The notes beneath the pieces were generated by a model that saw only the letters and a list, made by a program, of their open reading frames with translations, was not told the origin of the DNA and ran no database searches. Shown here piece by piece: positions 8,226 through 15,288 of a stretch of DNA of 47,574 nucleotides; positions within the stretch are counted from its first letter, which is position 1, and every line of letters starts with the position of its first letter. The position numbers and the translations under genes are program-made. Location: positions 1-47,574 of the forward strand of contig NZ_AWTC01000023.1 of NCBI RefSeq assembly GCF_000497245.1. The letters run 5' to 3'. Source of the DNA: Sporolactobacillus laevolacticus DSM 442 (GTDB lineage Bacteria > Bacillota > Bacilli > Bacillales > Sporolactobacillaceae).

Positions 8226-8738
8226 TTACTTCTTACTCTGTGCTTCTATGTAGCGTTTTTCTTCTGAGGGAGACAATAAGCCTGTAGCTTTTCCAATTGT
8301 GCCCCCCTGAAGCTTCCAGATTGTATTATGGTCGCGATCGGCCTTTGAAAAATCACCTTTTTTCCATCGCATGAGAATGTCTCGATACGTTTTTTCATAG
8401 GCAAATTTGTTTTTATCTAAGGCTTGGAGCAACCAGTCGATTCGATTCTGTGTAATCAGGATCGAGCCCCATTTCTGATCGGCCTTTACTTTTTGATGAG
8501 ACATTTCATGAATGATCAGTTGCATATCGTCATCGGTTAAATCATTGATCTTTTTTTGTTCGCCAAACGGGTTTTTCTTATCATTAGGATCAGCCTGATT
8601 GATCTTTCCAATCATTTTTTCCGCCGTTTTTTCACGCAGCGCGCTATGCTGCTGCTTCTGATAAAACAAATACGCGGTACCACCCAGAATAGCAAAAATG
8701 ATCAGACAGCCAAGCACGATGAACAATACGTTTTTCAT
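8226..8738 (-). CDS. membrane-anchored protein, probable DUF6241 family
   Basis: The 170-residue protein has one N-terminal membrane segment (about residues 4-24) and then an extracytoplasmic soluble part. The block DDDMQLIIHEMSHQKVKAD, followed by WGSILITQNRIDWLLQAL, matches my memory of the DUF6241 family of Firmicutes. The function is unknown. The ATG at 8738 has AGGGGGAG eight bases upstream. The frame extends to 8789 without support. It is downstream of clpP but separated from it by a terminator. Confidence 0.72.
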   Translation of the reverse strand: MKNVLFIVLGCLIIFAILGGTAYLFYQKQQHSALREKTAEKMIGKINQADPNDKKNPFGEQKKINDLTDDDMQLIIHEMSHQKVKADQKWGSILITQNRIDWLLQALDKNKFAYEKTYRDILMRWKKGDFSKADRDHNTIWKLQGGTIGKATGLLSPSEEKRYIEAQSKK

Positions 8739-8791
8739 CTCAGACTCCCCCTCTCCGCTTAGCGTACTTGAGAACAGGAAATTACGCAATC

Positions 8792-8828
8792 AAAAAACCG
8801 TCCAACACGCAGGTTGCGCATCAGACGG
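8792..8828 (-). terminator. clpP terminator
   Basis: On the minus strand CCGTC and GACGG form the base of an imperfect stem with inner GCGC/GCGT pairing. It is followed by TTTTTT. Confidence 0.65.
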
Positions 8829-8837
8829 CATTTTTTC

Positions 8838-9425
8838 TTATAATTTTTCAATGATTTTATCAACGAAACCATATTCCTTCGCTTGTTCGGCAGTCAGGAA
8901 GTTGTCGCGATCCGTGTCCTTCACGATCTGTTCATAACTCCGGTTAGACGTTTCAGAAAGAATCTTGTTCAATTTTTCCTTAGTCTTCAAAATATGTCTT
9001 GCGCTGATTTCGATGTCGCTTGCCTGGCCTTGGGCACCACCAAGCGGCTGGTGGATCATCACTTCACCGTTCGGCAAAGAAAGTCGTTTGCCCTTTGTCC
9101 CGGATGTGAGGATAATCGATGCCATCGATGCCGCCATGCCAACGCAAATCGTTTGAATATCAGGCTTAATAAAATTCATTGTATCCAAAATGGCGAAGCC
9201 CGCAGAAACCGATCCGCCAGGACTATTGATATAGATGGAAATATCCTTTTCCGAATCCTCTGATGCTAAGAAAAGCAACTGAGCAACGATGCTGTTCGCA
9301 ACCTCATCGTTAATTTCCGAGCCTAGGAAAATGACGCGATCCTTCAGCAAGCGCGAGTATATGTCGTAGGAACGTTCACCCCGATTGGATTGTTCAATCA
9401 CATATGGAATAAAAAATGATGACAC
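8838..9425 (-). CDS. clpP: ATP-dependent Clp protease proteolytic subunit, divergent paralogue
   Basis: ClpP forms a 14-subunit chamber that degrades proteins fed by Clp ATPases. This 195-residue copy keeps the catalytic Ser100 (GMAASMA), His125 ([10 protein letters not shown]) and the Asp region KDTDRDN (169-175). It also keeps the N-terminal [20 protein letters not shown]. The head after the catalytic serine reads [20 protein letters not shown] instead of the MGAFLLAAGEKGKRYALPN-like sequence of housekeeping Bacillus ClpP, so I take it to be a second ClpP. GTG 9425 follows GGGAGG. It sits next to a truncated sigma-factor gene and not near clpX or trxB. Confidence 0.88.
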   Translation of the reverse strand: MSSFFIPYVIEQSNRGERSYDIYSRLLKDRVIFLGSEINDEVANSIVAQLLFLASEDSEKDISIYINSPGGSVSAGFAILDTMNFIKPDIQTICVGMAASMASIILTSGTKGKRLSLPNGEVMIHQPLGGAQGQASDIEISARHILKTKEKLNKILSETSNRSYEQIVKDTDRDNFLTAEQAKEYGFVDKIIEKL

Positions 9426-9466
9426 AGTAATTCCTCCCTGTAGTTCATTTCTGATTTTATATAACC

Positions 9467-10147
9467 TCAAGCAGCGAGTAAACAGCGGATTCCTTGAGGG
9501 CCACTTGGCATCCGCTGCGCTTTCGTGCTCCGTGCAGCGGTCTCTTCTCGGTATAAAGCAAGTAGCTGCTCAGTATCGCCGCTTTGAAAGGCTGCGATGT
9601 AGCGATCCAACAGCGTCTCATCCAATCGCTGATCCGGATCAGCCAAGCGCGACAGGATTCTTTTTCGCGCTCGATGGTAGATGACGCGTACGTTTCCTTC
9701 CGATTCGCCGCATAATTCGGCAACCTCAGATGCAGTTAATCCCCAACCTGCCTGCATCAAGTATACCAGTCTTTGCCTGACATTTAATCGATTCAGCACA
9801 ATTCTCATCGCTTCTGTCAGCCGCTCGGAAGTTCCAACCCCTTCATTACGACTTGCAACATCGTCAAATGAATCCTTAACAAGCTCAGGAACATGCGCTT
9901 TGCGATGGTGATCAATCCACGCATTTGAAATGATGCGGAATAGGTAGGCTTTCGTTACGGTCCTTACTTTATTTGCTCTCCATGCATTAAATATTTTGAT
10001 CAGTGCACGCTGGAACAGATCGTCACCATCCCATGCAGATCCCGTGAGCGCCATGCAATACCGCCGCATCGATGCCATATAGGGGCGAAGCATCTGTTCA
10101 AACTGATCATCCACTGAAATAGTCCTGCCTGCCAGCTGCTCCTTCAT
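9467..10147 (-). CDS. ECF-type RNA polymerase sigma factor with a truncated C-terminal extension
   Basis: The 226-residue protein has sigma region 2 (about residues 15-85, with [17 protein letters not shown] and [16 protein letters not shown]) and region 4 (about 112-168, with [29 protein letters not shown]). After these the segment [24 protein letters not shown] looks like the first helix pair of the SnoaL-like domain that follows region 4 in some ECF groups. The frame then ends after only about 25 more unrelated residues. It looks as if most of that domain is lost, though it may simply be a short version. No anti-sigma gene is adjacent. The ATG at 10147 has GGAAGGAGG upstream. Target genes are unknown. 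Confidence 0.75.
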   Translation of the reverse strand: MKEQLAGRTISVDDQFEQMLRPYMASMRRYCMALTGSAWDGDDLFQRALIKIFNAWRANKVRTVTKAYLFRIISNAWIDHHRKAHVPELVKDSFDDVASRNEGVGTSERLTEAMRIVLNRLNVRQRLVYLMQAGWGLTASEVAELCGESEGNVRVIYHRARKRILSRLADPDQRLDETLLDRYIAAFQSGDTEQLLALYREETAARSTKAQRMPSGPQGIRCLLAA

Positions 10148-10180
10148 AAGCCGCCTCCTTCCTTACGTTATATACTTGAA

Positions 10181-10209
10181 TAAACGAAAAAAGCTTCTTT
10201 ATTGTTACA
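10181..10209 (-). promoter_or_regulatory. possible ECF-type promoter upstream of the sigma gene
   Basis: The minus strand has TGTAAC (10204-10209), 17 bp, then CGTTTA (10181-10186). ECF promoters often have a TGAAAC-like -35 and a CGT-containing -10, so autoregulation is possible. The match is loose. TGTAAC is part of the palindrome ATTGTTACAAT. Confidence 0.25.
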
Positions 10210-10247
10210 ATGCTTCTATTTTTTTGATTAGAAGGTTCATTCTTTAA

Positions 10248-10325
10248 TCATATATTTCGAGAACTGTTCGCAAATTCCTCTAGCCAATCATTCGCCGCAG
10301 AGACAAGAAACGTACGATCAGCCAT
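10248..10325 (-). CDS. possible 25-residue small ORF upstream of the sigma gene
   Basis: This ORF starts with ATG 10325, seven bases after GAAAGGAG, and about 40 bases downstream of a good sigma-A promoter. The product begins MADRTFLVSAANDWLEEF and ends shortly after. It has no membrane segment. It could be a regulatory micro-protein, or the 5' remnant of a deleted gene. I do not recognise it. About 100 bases separate it from the sigma-factor start, with no strong terminator between. Confidence 0.4.
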   Translation of the reverse strand: MADRTFLVSAANDWLEEFANSSRNI

Positions 10326-10365
10326 AGGATTGCTCCTTTCATCAGAAGCGTCATGCTTATTCTTG

Positions 10366-10394
10366 ACTGTAGCAAAAAAGGAAGCGACATTCAA
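10366..10394 (-). promoter_or_regulatory. sigma-A promoter upstream of the 25-residue ORF
   Basis: The minus strand has TTGAAT (10389-10394), 17 bp and TACAGT (10366-10371). Confidence 0.5.
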
Positions 10395-10478
10395 GAAAAG
10401 CAGCTATTCCCTCGATCTAAAAGTAAAATGTTTTATAATGAAAAAATAAACAATTGATTAAAAGAGCGGAGGGATCAG

Positions 10479-10901
10479 ATGTTTCTCGTTATTGTAGAAG
10501 CTGCAATTTATCAAGATGGACGCTGGTTGATCATCAAACGGAGCGAAAAAGAGAAACACGCGGCAGGGCTGCTCGCACTCGTCGGCGGAAAAGTAGATCT
10601 CGAAGATCATCCAAATGATATTTTAGAGCACGCGATGCGACGCGAAATCAAGGAAGAAATCGCTATCGAGGTGAACGATCTCAGATATGTGAAAAGCGCC
10701 TCATTCCTACTTCCCGATGGCCGGTGCGCGCTGGAAACGATTTTCTTTTGTCGCCCGAAATCCGGTATCCCGCACGCCGTCAGCGCCGACGAAGTTGCCG
10801 AACTCTACTGGATGACCACAGACGACGTGTTAAACCATCCCAGCGCGCCGGATTACCTCAAAGATCAGATCAGTCAAGCAGCGAAGGTACTACATGATTA
10901 A
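10479..10901 (+). CDS. Nudix hydrolase
   Basis: The 140-residue protein has a Nudix box at about residues 36-62, starting VGGKVDLEDHP and ending RREIKEEIAIEV. The REIKEE core supplies the metal-binding glutamates. The spacing from the first glycine is longer than the textbook box. Such enzymes cleave nucleoside diphosphates linked to another group. The substrate here is unknown. The ATG follows GCGGAGGGATCAG. It is the first plus-strand gene of the accessory segment and appears monocistronic. The 290 bp after it hold only the next gene's promoter region. Confidence 0.85.
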   Translation: MFLVIVEAAIYQDGRWLIIKRSEKEKHAAGLLALVGGKVDLEDHPNDILEHAMRREIKEEIAIEVNDLRYVKSASFLLPDGRCALETIFFCRPKSGIPHAVSADEVAELYWMTTDDVLNHPSAPDYLKDQISQAAKVLHD

Positions 10902-11105
10902 ATCATAGCCATTATTAACCCATGAACGTACTGTCTAAACCGATTGGCATCGATTAAAATTCTTTTTCTCCGTACATTGTGTTTTGCTCCCCATCCAACG
11001 TTCACGCGCTGTCGTGCTGATCAAAGTGTTTCTTATGCGCCTCCAGTTCGTTTACAGTTCAACGGTACTCTGATTTCAGTTCCCCTCAAAAAAATTAGAT
11101 TGTTC

Positions 11106-11135
11106 TTGTTAAATTGTGAACAAATTGTGTATATT
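11106..11135 (+). promoter_or_regulatory. promoter with an overlapping Rex-like operator
   Basis: TTGTTA (11106-11111) and TATATT (11130-11135) are 18 bp apart, upstream of the 148-residue gene. The -35 box begins TTGTTAAATTGTGAACAA (11106-11123), whose TTGTT/AACAA half sites resemble Rex operators (TTGTTAANNNNTTAACAA or TTGTGAANNNNTTCACAA). The centre is not symmetric, so the operator call is tentative. Confidence 0.35.
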
Positions 11136-11193
11136 TTTTGTCTGTTTTGTGATATTGTTTGTGCCAATGAATTCAAATAGAGTGAGGCATTCA

Positions 11194-11640
11194 TTGACAA
11201 TGAAAAGTACTTTTTTAAGCAAGCGCATGGGTATTACATTATTGGTTGCAGCAGCAATTGTTATTGCGAGTCTGGCTATTTACGGGGAAGTGGTCGACTA
11301 TAAGGCTACTCAGAGTATTAAGACAGAGCAATCTGTTGATCGTTATTCATTTCGAAGCAACAGAACAATTTTATTGCAATTAAAAAATGGTTATGTGATT
11401 CATTTAGATTTAAGTTCTGTTCCGCTGAACATCCAGCGTGGAAACAAGAACACACTTTATCGTGTTCCCGGTACTCTTTCTAAATATAGCGCCGCGAACA
11501 AAAATCGCGGATATGTTTTAACGTTGACACCAAAAGAATATAAATCGTTTAATGAGGAATTCTTAAATAATTATGGCCAAGCCGGAATGTTCGTACATAA
11601 CAAACAAAATCATTCTGAGTTGGTTTATGTTTCAATCTAG
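11194..11640 (+). CDS. hypothetical membrane-anchored protein, 148 aa
   Basis: I do not recognise this protein. It has a short basic N-terminus, one membrane segment (about residues 12-32, MGITLLVAAAIVIASLAIYG), and then an extracytoplasmic soluble part rich in K, N and S with no cysteine. The predicted topology is N-in, C-out. The TTG at 11194 has GAGG six bases upstream; the ATG six bases on (11200) is the alternative. Its frame continues upstream to 11116 without support. It has its own promoter and terminator. Its place upstream of the redox operon on the same strand may or may not be meaningful. Confidence 0.6.
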   Translation: MTMKSTFLSKRMGITLLVAAAIVIASLAIYGEVVDYKATQSIKTEQSVDRYSFRSNRTILLQLKNGYVIHLDLSSVPLNIQRGNKNTLYRVPGTLSKYSAANKNRGYVLTLTPKEYKSFNEEFLNNYGQAGMFVHNKQNHSELVYVSI

Positions 11641-11690
11641 GTTACAGCAATTATTATCATAACTAATTAAAATATCATGTACGATGTAGA

Positions 11691-11721
11691 AAAAAGAGTG
11701 CCATCAGTGCACTCTTTTTTT
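11691..11721 (+). terminator. terminator after the 148-aa gene
   Basis: An 11-bp stem AAAAAGAGTGC/GCACTCTTTTT with a 7-nt loop ends in a T-run. Confidence 0.85.
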
Positions 11722-11856
11722 GGTTAATTTTCATACCCCCATTCCAAGAAGAACTGTTCAAAATCCGCCCAAACGAAGTGAATCCAATTAATACGCAAAC
11801 CGTACCCTGCTTTCTCTCTTCGTAATTTCTCATCTGATTCTAATGATTTTTTCATT

Positions 11857-11871
11857 TTATAATTATTATAA
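11857..11871 (+). promoter_or_regulatory. PerR/Fur-family operator, exact PerR box
   Basis: TTATAATTATTATAA is a perfect 7-1-7 inverted repeat identical to the PerR box consensus TTATAATNATTATAA known from Bacillus subtilis. It differs at two positions from the Fur box TGATAATNATTATCA. It lies 48 bp before the ATG of the flavocytochrome gene and contains TATAAT sequences that could serve as the -10. AT-rich promoters can give chance matches, but an exact symmetric 15-mer is notable. The rest of the gap 11722-11918 shows nothing else clear. Confidence 0.6.
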
Positions 11872-11918
11872 TTACTTTGCATTCAAATGATTTTGTTACC
11901 ATTGGAGGAACACAGAAC

Positions 11919-13280
11919 ATGTTCAGACGACTCATGAGAACGATGATTTTGCTTGTCTATTTATTAAGCCCTCTCCCTGCAATCTTCATCGTCTATAAAG
12001 CAAATCCGCCTGCCTATCAAACACCAAAAGACTTATTACCTATGGTCATTGGTGCTATTGCTTACACTTGGCTGCTTGCAGAACTTGTGATTAGCGCTCG
12101 CCCAAAATTTCTTGAACGTTTCTTTGGACTAAATCATTTTTACAAATTTCACGGTAGCGCAGCGCTTGTCGCAATCGTTCTCTCATTTCTTCATAAACAA
12201 CTCGAAGAAGCCATCTGGTCGAGCTATCTGCAAACGGTTCGCCAATTAGGAGATCTGGCCCTTATCTTGTTTCTCGTTCTTGCGGGCCTCTCACTGATTT
12301 TTATGACCGATCTCATAATACGGAAAATAAACGTTCTTCATTTTATTAGGAATTGGTTGGAAAAAAAGCACATTCTCGACTTTAAATATAACGTGTGGAT
12401 ACACAATTTAAATGTGATCGCAATTGTTCTTGTGTTCCTCCATGTCTTTTACTTCAGCGCTTTTTATCGAAAAAATTTCTGGATATGCGGAGTGTATACA
12501 CTTTACTTTTTTATTGCTTTCGGCAGTTATTTCTACCATAAAGTGTTGAAAATTAAGCACGCCAAACGTCATCCTTATACTCTGATACAAATTACTCCCG
12601 AATCACCAATGATACATACATTTGTTTTCAAACGTGAACGGGGTAATGTCCCACATTACAAAGCAGGTCAATTTGTCTTTATTCGGATGCTTGGGGCCGG
12701 TATATCTGAAGAAGAACACCCTTTTTCAATAACATCCAACCCAAACGATCGTCGCTATCTGTCTGTCACCGTCAAATCAATTGGCGATTACACTTCTTTT
12801 ATTCCAAAAGTACCACTAGGGACCCGAGCAATAATTGAAGGACCCTACGGAATTCTCGGAAACAGTGTTTACCATACAAAGTCCGATCTTGTGCTCATTG
12901 CAGGAGGTATTGGCATTACGCCGATGCTCAGCATTTTGAAAGATCTCTGCCATCGGAACAGAAAACGCCGTGTTATTCTTTTTTGGAATGTTCCAAGCAC
13001 GAAAGATTTGATTTCCAAAAATGTATTTAATTACTTAATCGAACAAATGCCTAAATTTACTTTTGTTCCTATATTATCAAGAGAACCTAATAATAATGGT
13101 GAATCTGGCCACTTAAATCGTGAAAAGATTGTTCGTTATTTATCAGAACGTCGCTTTAGAATAAAACGTACGCATTATATCATCTGCGGTCCTTCAAGAA
13201 TGATGGATTCAGCAGTAAAAACGTTACGTGGGCTAAAGGTACACAAAAAGAAAATTCATTTTGAAAATTTTTCAATGTAA
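11919..13280 (+). CDS. ferric-reductase/NADPH-oxidase-like transmembrane flavocytochrome
   Basis: The 453-residue protein has an N-terminal ferric-reductase-like membrane domain (about six segments, residues 8-205) and a cytosolic FAD/NAD(P)-binding half. His78, His92, His162 and His175 form two pairs on two helices, spaced 14 and 13 residues apart, as expected for two stacked b haems. The FAD motif is HPFSITS (267-273), followed by GPYG (308-311). NAD(P) motifs are GGIGITPM (329-336) and a C-terminal CGPSRMM. It should pass electrons from cytosolic NAD(P)H through FAD and two haems to the outer face. The acceptor could be Fe(III), oxygen or the cytochrome-b5-like lipoprotein encoded 16 bp downstream. 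The ATG follows GGAGG by 10 bases. A PerR-box-like operator lies upstream. Confidence 0.87.
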   Translation: MFRRLMRTMILLVYLLSPLPAIFIVYKANPPAYQTPKDLLPMVIGAIAYTWLLAELVISARPKFLERFFGLNHFYKFHGSAALVAIVLSFLHKQLEEAIWSSYLQTVRQLGDLALILFLVLAGLSLIFMTDLIIRKINVLHFIRNWLEKKHILDFKYNVWIHNLNVIAIVLVFLHVFYFSAFYRKNFWICGVYTLYFFIAFGSYFYHKVLKIKHAKRHPYTLIQITPESPMIHTFVFKRERGNVPHYKAGQFVFIRMLGAGISEEEHPFSITSNPNDRRYLSVTVKSIGDYTSFIPKVPLGTRAIIEGPYGILGNSVYHTKSDLVLIAGGIGITPMLSILKDLCHRNRKRRVILFWNVPSTKDLISKNVFNYLIEQMPKFTFVPILSREPNNNGESGHLNREKIVRYLSERRFRIKRTHYIICGPSRMMDSAVKTLRGLKVHKKKIHFENFSM

Positions 13281-13296
13281 AGGGAGACACTCAACC

Positions 13297-14235
13297 ATGT
13301 TGTCGATGAAAAAAACAATTGTATATTTTTTACTCATAACCATGCTTATTCTGACAGGCTGCGAGAAACTAACCACACAGTCTATTGGCAAAACGGTACA
13401 TTCAAAAGCCGGACAATTACATTTAAATAAGAAACGCAAATTCACGCTCTCTCAATTAAGTACGTATAACGGTAAAAATGGACGTTCCGCTTATATTGCC
13501 GTAAAAGGAATGGTGTACGATGTAACCCATGCTCCCGATTGGCATAACGGAAACCATCACGGCGTTCAAGCGGGACAAGATCTTACAGCAGCGATTGAGC
13601 ACTCGCCACATGGAGCTTCAGTCCTTGCTGCTGTCCCCATCGTTGGTTATTTAGTGAATGAGCGCCCTTTGGCTACAAAACAACCATCGAGCGGCACGAC
13701 ATCCCCTTCAAAACAAAGTGATAAACGAACATTCACCTTAGACGCATTAAAGAAATATAATGGGCAGAATGGACAACCTGCCTACGTAGCCGTTAAAGGG
13801 AAAATATATGATGTGACTCATGCAGCCGGTTGGCATAATGGACGTCATCATGGGGTACAAGCGGGGCAAGATTTGACCACAGCAATTGAACGTGCACCAC
13901 ATGGCGTATCCGTCTTATCCTCCGTCCCGGTCATCGGCTATCTAGCAAACAAAAAAAATAGCGTTACAAATAAAAACATGACTAAATCAGCTTCAAATCA
14001 AAATAATCAACGAACATTCACCTTGGCTGCATTAAAAAAATATAACGGACAAAACGGGCACCCCGCTTATGTTGCTGTTAAGGGGAAAGTTTATGACGTG
14101 ACACACGCACCCGGTTGGCATAACGGGTACCATCATGGGGTACAAGCGGGGCAGGATTTAACTACAGCAATTGAACATGCACCGCACGGTACGTCTGTGC
14201 TCTCATCGCTTACCGTCATCGGATACTTAAAATAA
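13297..14235 (+). CDS. lipoprotein with three tandem cytochrome-b5-like haem domains
   Basis: The 312-residue protein starts with a lipoprotein signal ending in LILTGC (lipidated Cys22), so it should be tethered outside the membrane. Three repeats of about 70 residues follow (about 49-119, 146-216, 241-312). Each has YNGxNGxxAYxAVKG, VYDVTHA (or IYDVTHA), a WHNG-x-HHGVQAGQDLT segment and PHG. The conserved HH of the HHG and the His of PHG are likely axial haem ligands, as in bacterial b5-like proteins. Linkers of 25-27 residues are rich in T, S, K and N. The ATG at 13297 follows GGGAG by ten bases, and a second ATG is at 13306. It forms an operon with the flavocytochrome, which suggests that the haem domains accept its electrons. 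Confidence 0.85.
   Translation: MLSMKKTIVYFLLITMLILTGCEKLTTQSIGKTVHSKAGQLHLNKKRKFTLSQLSTYNGKNGRSAYIAVKGMVYDVTHAPDWHNGNHHGVQAGQDLTAAIEHSPHGASVLAAVPIVGYLVNERPLATKQPSSGTTSPSKQSDKRTFTLDALKKYNGQNGQPAYVAVKGKIYDVTHAAGWHNGRHHGVQAGQDLTTAIERAPHGVSVLSSVPVIGYLANKKNSVTNKNMTKSASNQNNQRTFTLAALKKYNGQNGHPAYVAVKGKVYDVTHAPGWHNGYHHGVQAGQDLTTAIEHAPHGTSVLSSLTVIGYLK
13441..14232 (+). repeat. three tandem copies of the b5-domain coding unit
   Basis: The units begin at about 13441, 13732 and 14017, a period of 285-291 bp. Copies 2 and 3 share long near-identical stretches such as GGGGTACAAGCGGGGCA, while copy 1 differs more at synonymous sites. This suggests an older and a more recent duplication. Confidence 0.85.
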
Positions 14236-14326
14236 CAGACACACCAGTAGGATAAATTTATTTGTAAACAAAACCATGTAATTATTATCTCGTATCATTT
14301 ATCTCATTGTTCTGTTTAAAACGTAT

Positions 14327-14372
14327 AAACGTCTGTTATTCGTTCTTATTTTGACGAATAACAGACGTTTTA
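14327..14372 (+). terminator. terminator of the flavocytochrome-b5 operon
   Basis: A perfect 17-bp stem AAACGTCTGTTATTCGT/ACGAATAACAGACGTTT with a 10-nt loop is followed by a short T-run. It also lies between convergent transcription units (tRNA-Arg is on the minus strand) and may act in both directions. Confidence 0.75.
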
Positions 14373-14415
14373 CATTGTATTCCTAACCCTACTTGAACGT
14401 TTAGACACTATATAA

Positions 14416-14488
14416 TGGCCCTGAGAGGAATCGAACCTCCGACGCACGGTTTAGGAAACCGACGCTCTATCCACTGAGCTACAGAGCC
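14416..14488 (-). tRNA. tRNA-Arg (anticodon CCT)
   Basis: The 73-nt cloverleaf has acceptor GGCTCTG/CAGGGCC, a D-arm AGCTCAGTGGATAGAGC, a T-arm GGAGGTTCGATTCCTC, and the anticodon loop TTCCTAA, which reads CCT for AGG codons. The 3' CCA is not encoded, so it would be added by the CCA enzyme. The base pair at 27-43 appears to be a T-T mismatch. Confidence 0.92.
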
Positions 14489-14518
14489 GCAACTCGCACA
14501 TTTTTTGCGACATAGAGT

Positions 14519-14547
14519 ATTATACAAAAAAAGAAGAGCTTTGAACA
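14519..14547 (-). promoter_or_regulatory. promoter of tRNA-Arg
   Basis: The minus strand has TGTTCA (14542-14547), 17 bp and TATAAT (14519-14524), about 30 bp before the tRNA 5' end. Confidence 0.5.
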
Positions 14548-14569
14548 GGGCAACGTATGTTAGCGGCAC

Positions 14570-14604
14570 AAATAAAAGCAGCCCTTTTTTAGAGAGGACT
14601 GCTT
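14570..14604 (-). terminator. terminator of the cold-shock gene
   Basis: On the minus strand AAGCAGTCC pairs with GGGCTGCTT (one G-U) and is followed by TTTTATTT. Confidence 0.75.
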
Positions 14605-14629
14605 CCGCATCATCGGTTATGGCCGAAGA

Positions 14630-14830
14630 TCACAGTTTTGTAACGTTTGCTGCCTGAGGTCCGCGGTTGCCTTCAACAATGTCGAAGCTAACTTCTTGAC
14701 CTTCTTCAAGCGTTTTGAAACCGTCGCCTTCGATTGCAGAATAGTGTACGAATACATCATTTCCGCCTTCTACTTCAATGAAACCGTAGCCTTTTTCTGC
14801 GTTGAACCATTTTACCTTACCGTTTTGCAT
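14630..14830 (-). CDS. csp: cold-shock protein (CspA/CspB family)
   Basis: This 66-residue single OB-fold protein binds single-stranded RNA and DNA and acts as an RNA chaperone. It has both RNA-binding motifs, KGYGFIEV (RNP1, residues 13-20) and VFVHYSAI (RNP2, 26-33), and the conserved KWFNAEKG start. GGGAGG lies ten bases before the ATG. A strong promoter about 180 bp upstream creates a long leader that contains a terminator-like hairpin, so expression may be controlled after initiation. It is monocistronic with its own terminator. Confidence 0.95.
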   Translation of the reverse strand: MQNGKVKWFNAEKGYGFIEVEGGNDVFVHYSAIEGDGFKTLEEGQEVSFDIVEGNRGPQAANVTKL

Positions 14831-14911
14831 CGTATAATTGCCTCCCTAAAACGTTGCGCTGCCCGCGCGTGAACTAAAACCATTCACCATTTAACAACAA
14901 AAATGAGCACA

Positions 14912-14964
14912 TAAAAAACAGACCTTTCCAGAAGTAAAAACTACTACACTTCTAGGAAGGGTCT
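14912..14964 (-). promoter_or_regulatory. terminator-like hairpin in the csp leader (possible attenuator)
   Basis: On the minus strand AGACCCTTCCTAGAAGT pairs with ACTTCTGGAAAGGTCT (one bulge and a wobble pair, 12-nt loop) and is followed by GTTTTTTA. It lies between the csp promoter (15013-15041) and the csp ATG (14830), so leader transcripts can end here. Confidence 0.6.
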
Positions 14965-15012
14965 TCATTCTTACATCCAGATCTTATATTAAGTAGTAAA
15001 ATGGTTTATTAC

Positions 15013-15041
15013 AATATAGCACAATCCCGATTTTGTGTCAA
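15013..15041 (-). promoter_or_regulatory. sigma-A promoter of csp
   Basis: The minus strand has TTGACA (15036-15041), 17 bp and TATATT (15013-15018). The expected start is near 15006, giving a leader of about 176 nt. The remainder of the gap up to 15288 is AT-rich and holds the upstream region of the kinase gene; I see no other gene there. Confidence 0.75.
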
Positions 15042-15288
15042 TAAAATCCCATTTTTGTAAACGGATACTTCCTTGATATATCAACCTTTATGCTGTCAAG
15101 AGCATCGATGGTCCACCCGGTTAACGTGCTGATTCTATAATCGACCCATTTCGATTTTTTTATACATCATTTGCAGACTTTCTTCGTTTTTTTTTCACTT
15201 TTTTTTGCATATTAAGCGTGATACACTTAATGAATCGTATAGGTGTTCTTATTTTTATATGTAATTTTTATATGAAAGGGCGTCAAAG

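Noticed and set aside
8004-8267. Plus-strand ORFs of 87 and 123 codons over the small-protein operon
   Set aside because: The minus strand has ribosome sites, a promoter and a terminator that fit the two small genes; the plus frames have none.
10944-11180. 78-codon plus ORF after the Nudix gene
   Set aside because: No ribosome site; it overlaps the promoter region of the next gene and the composition is unlike a protein.
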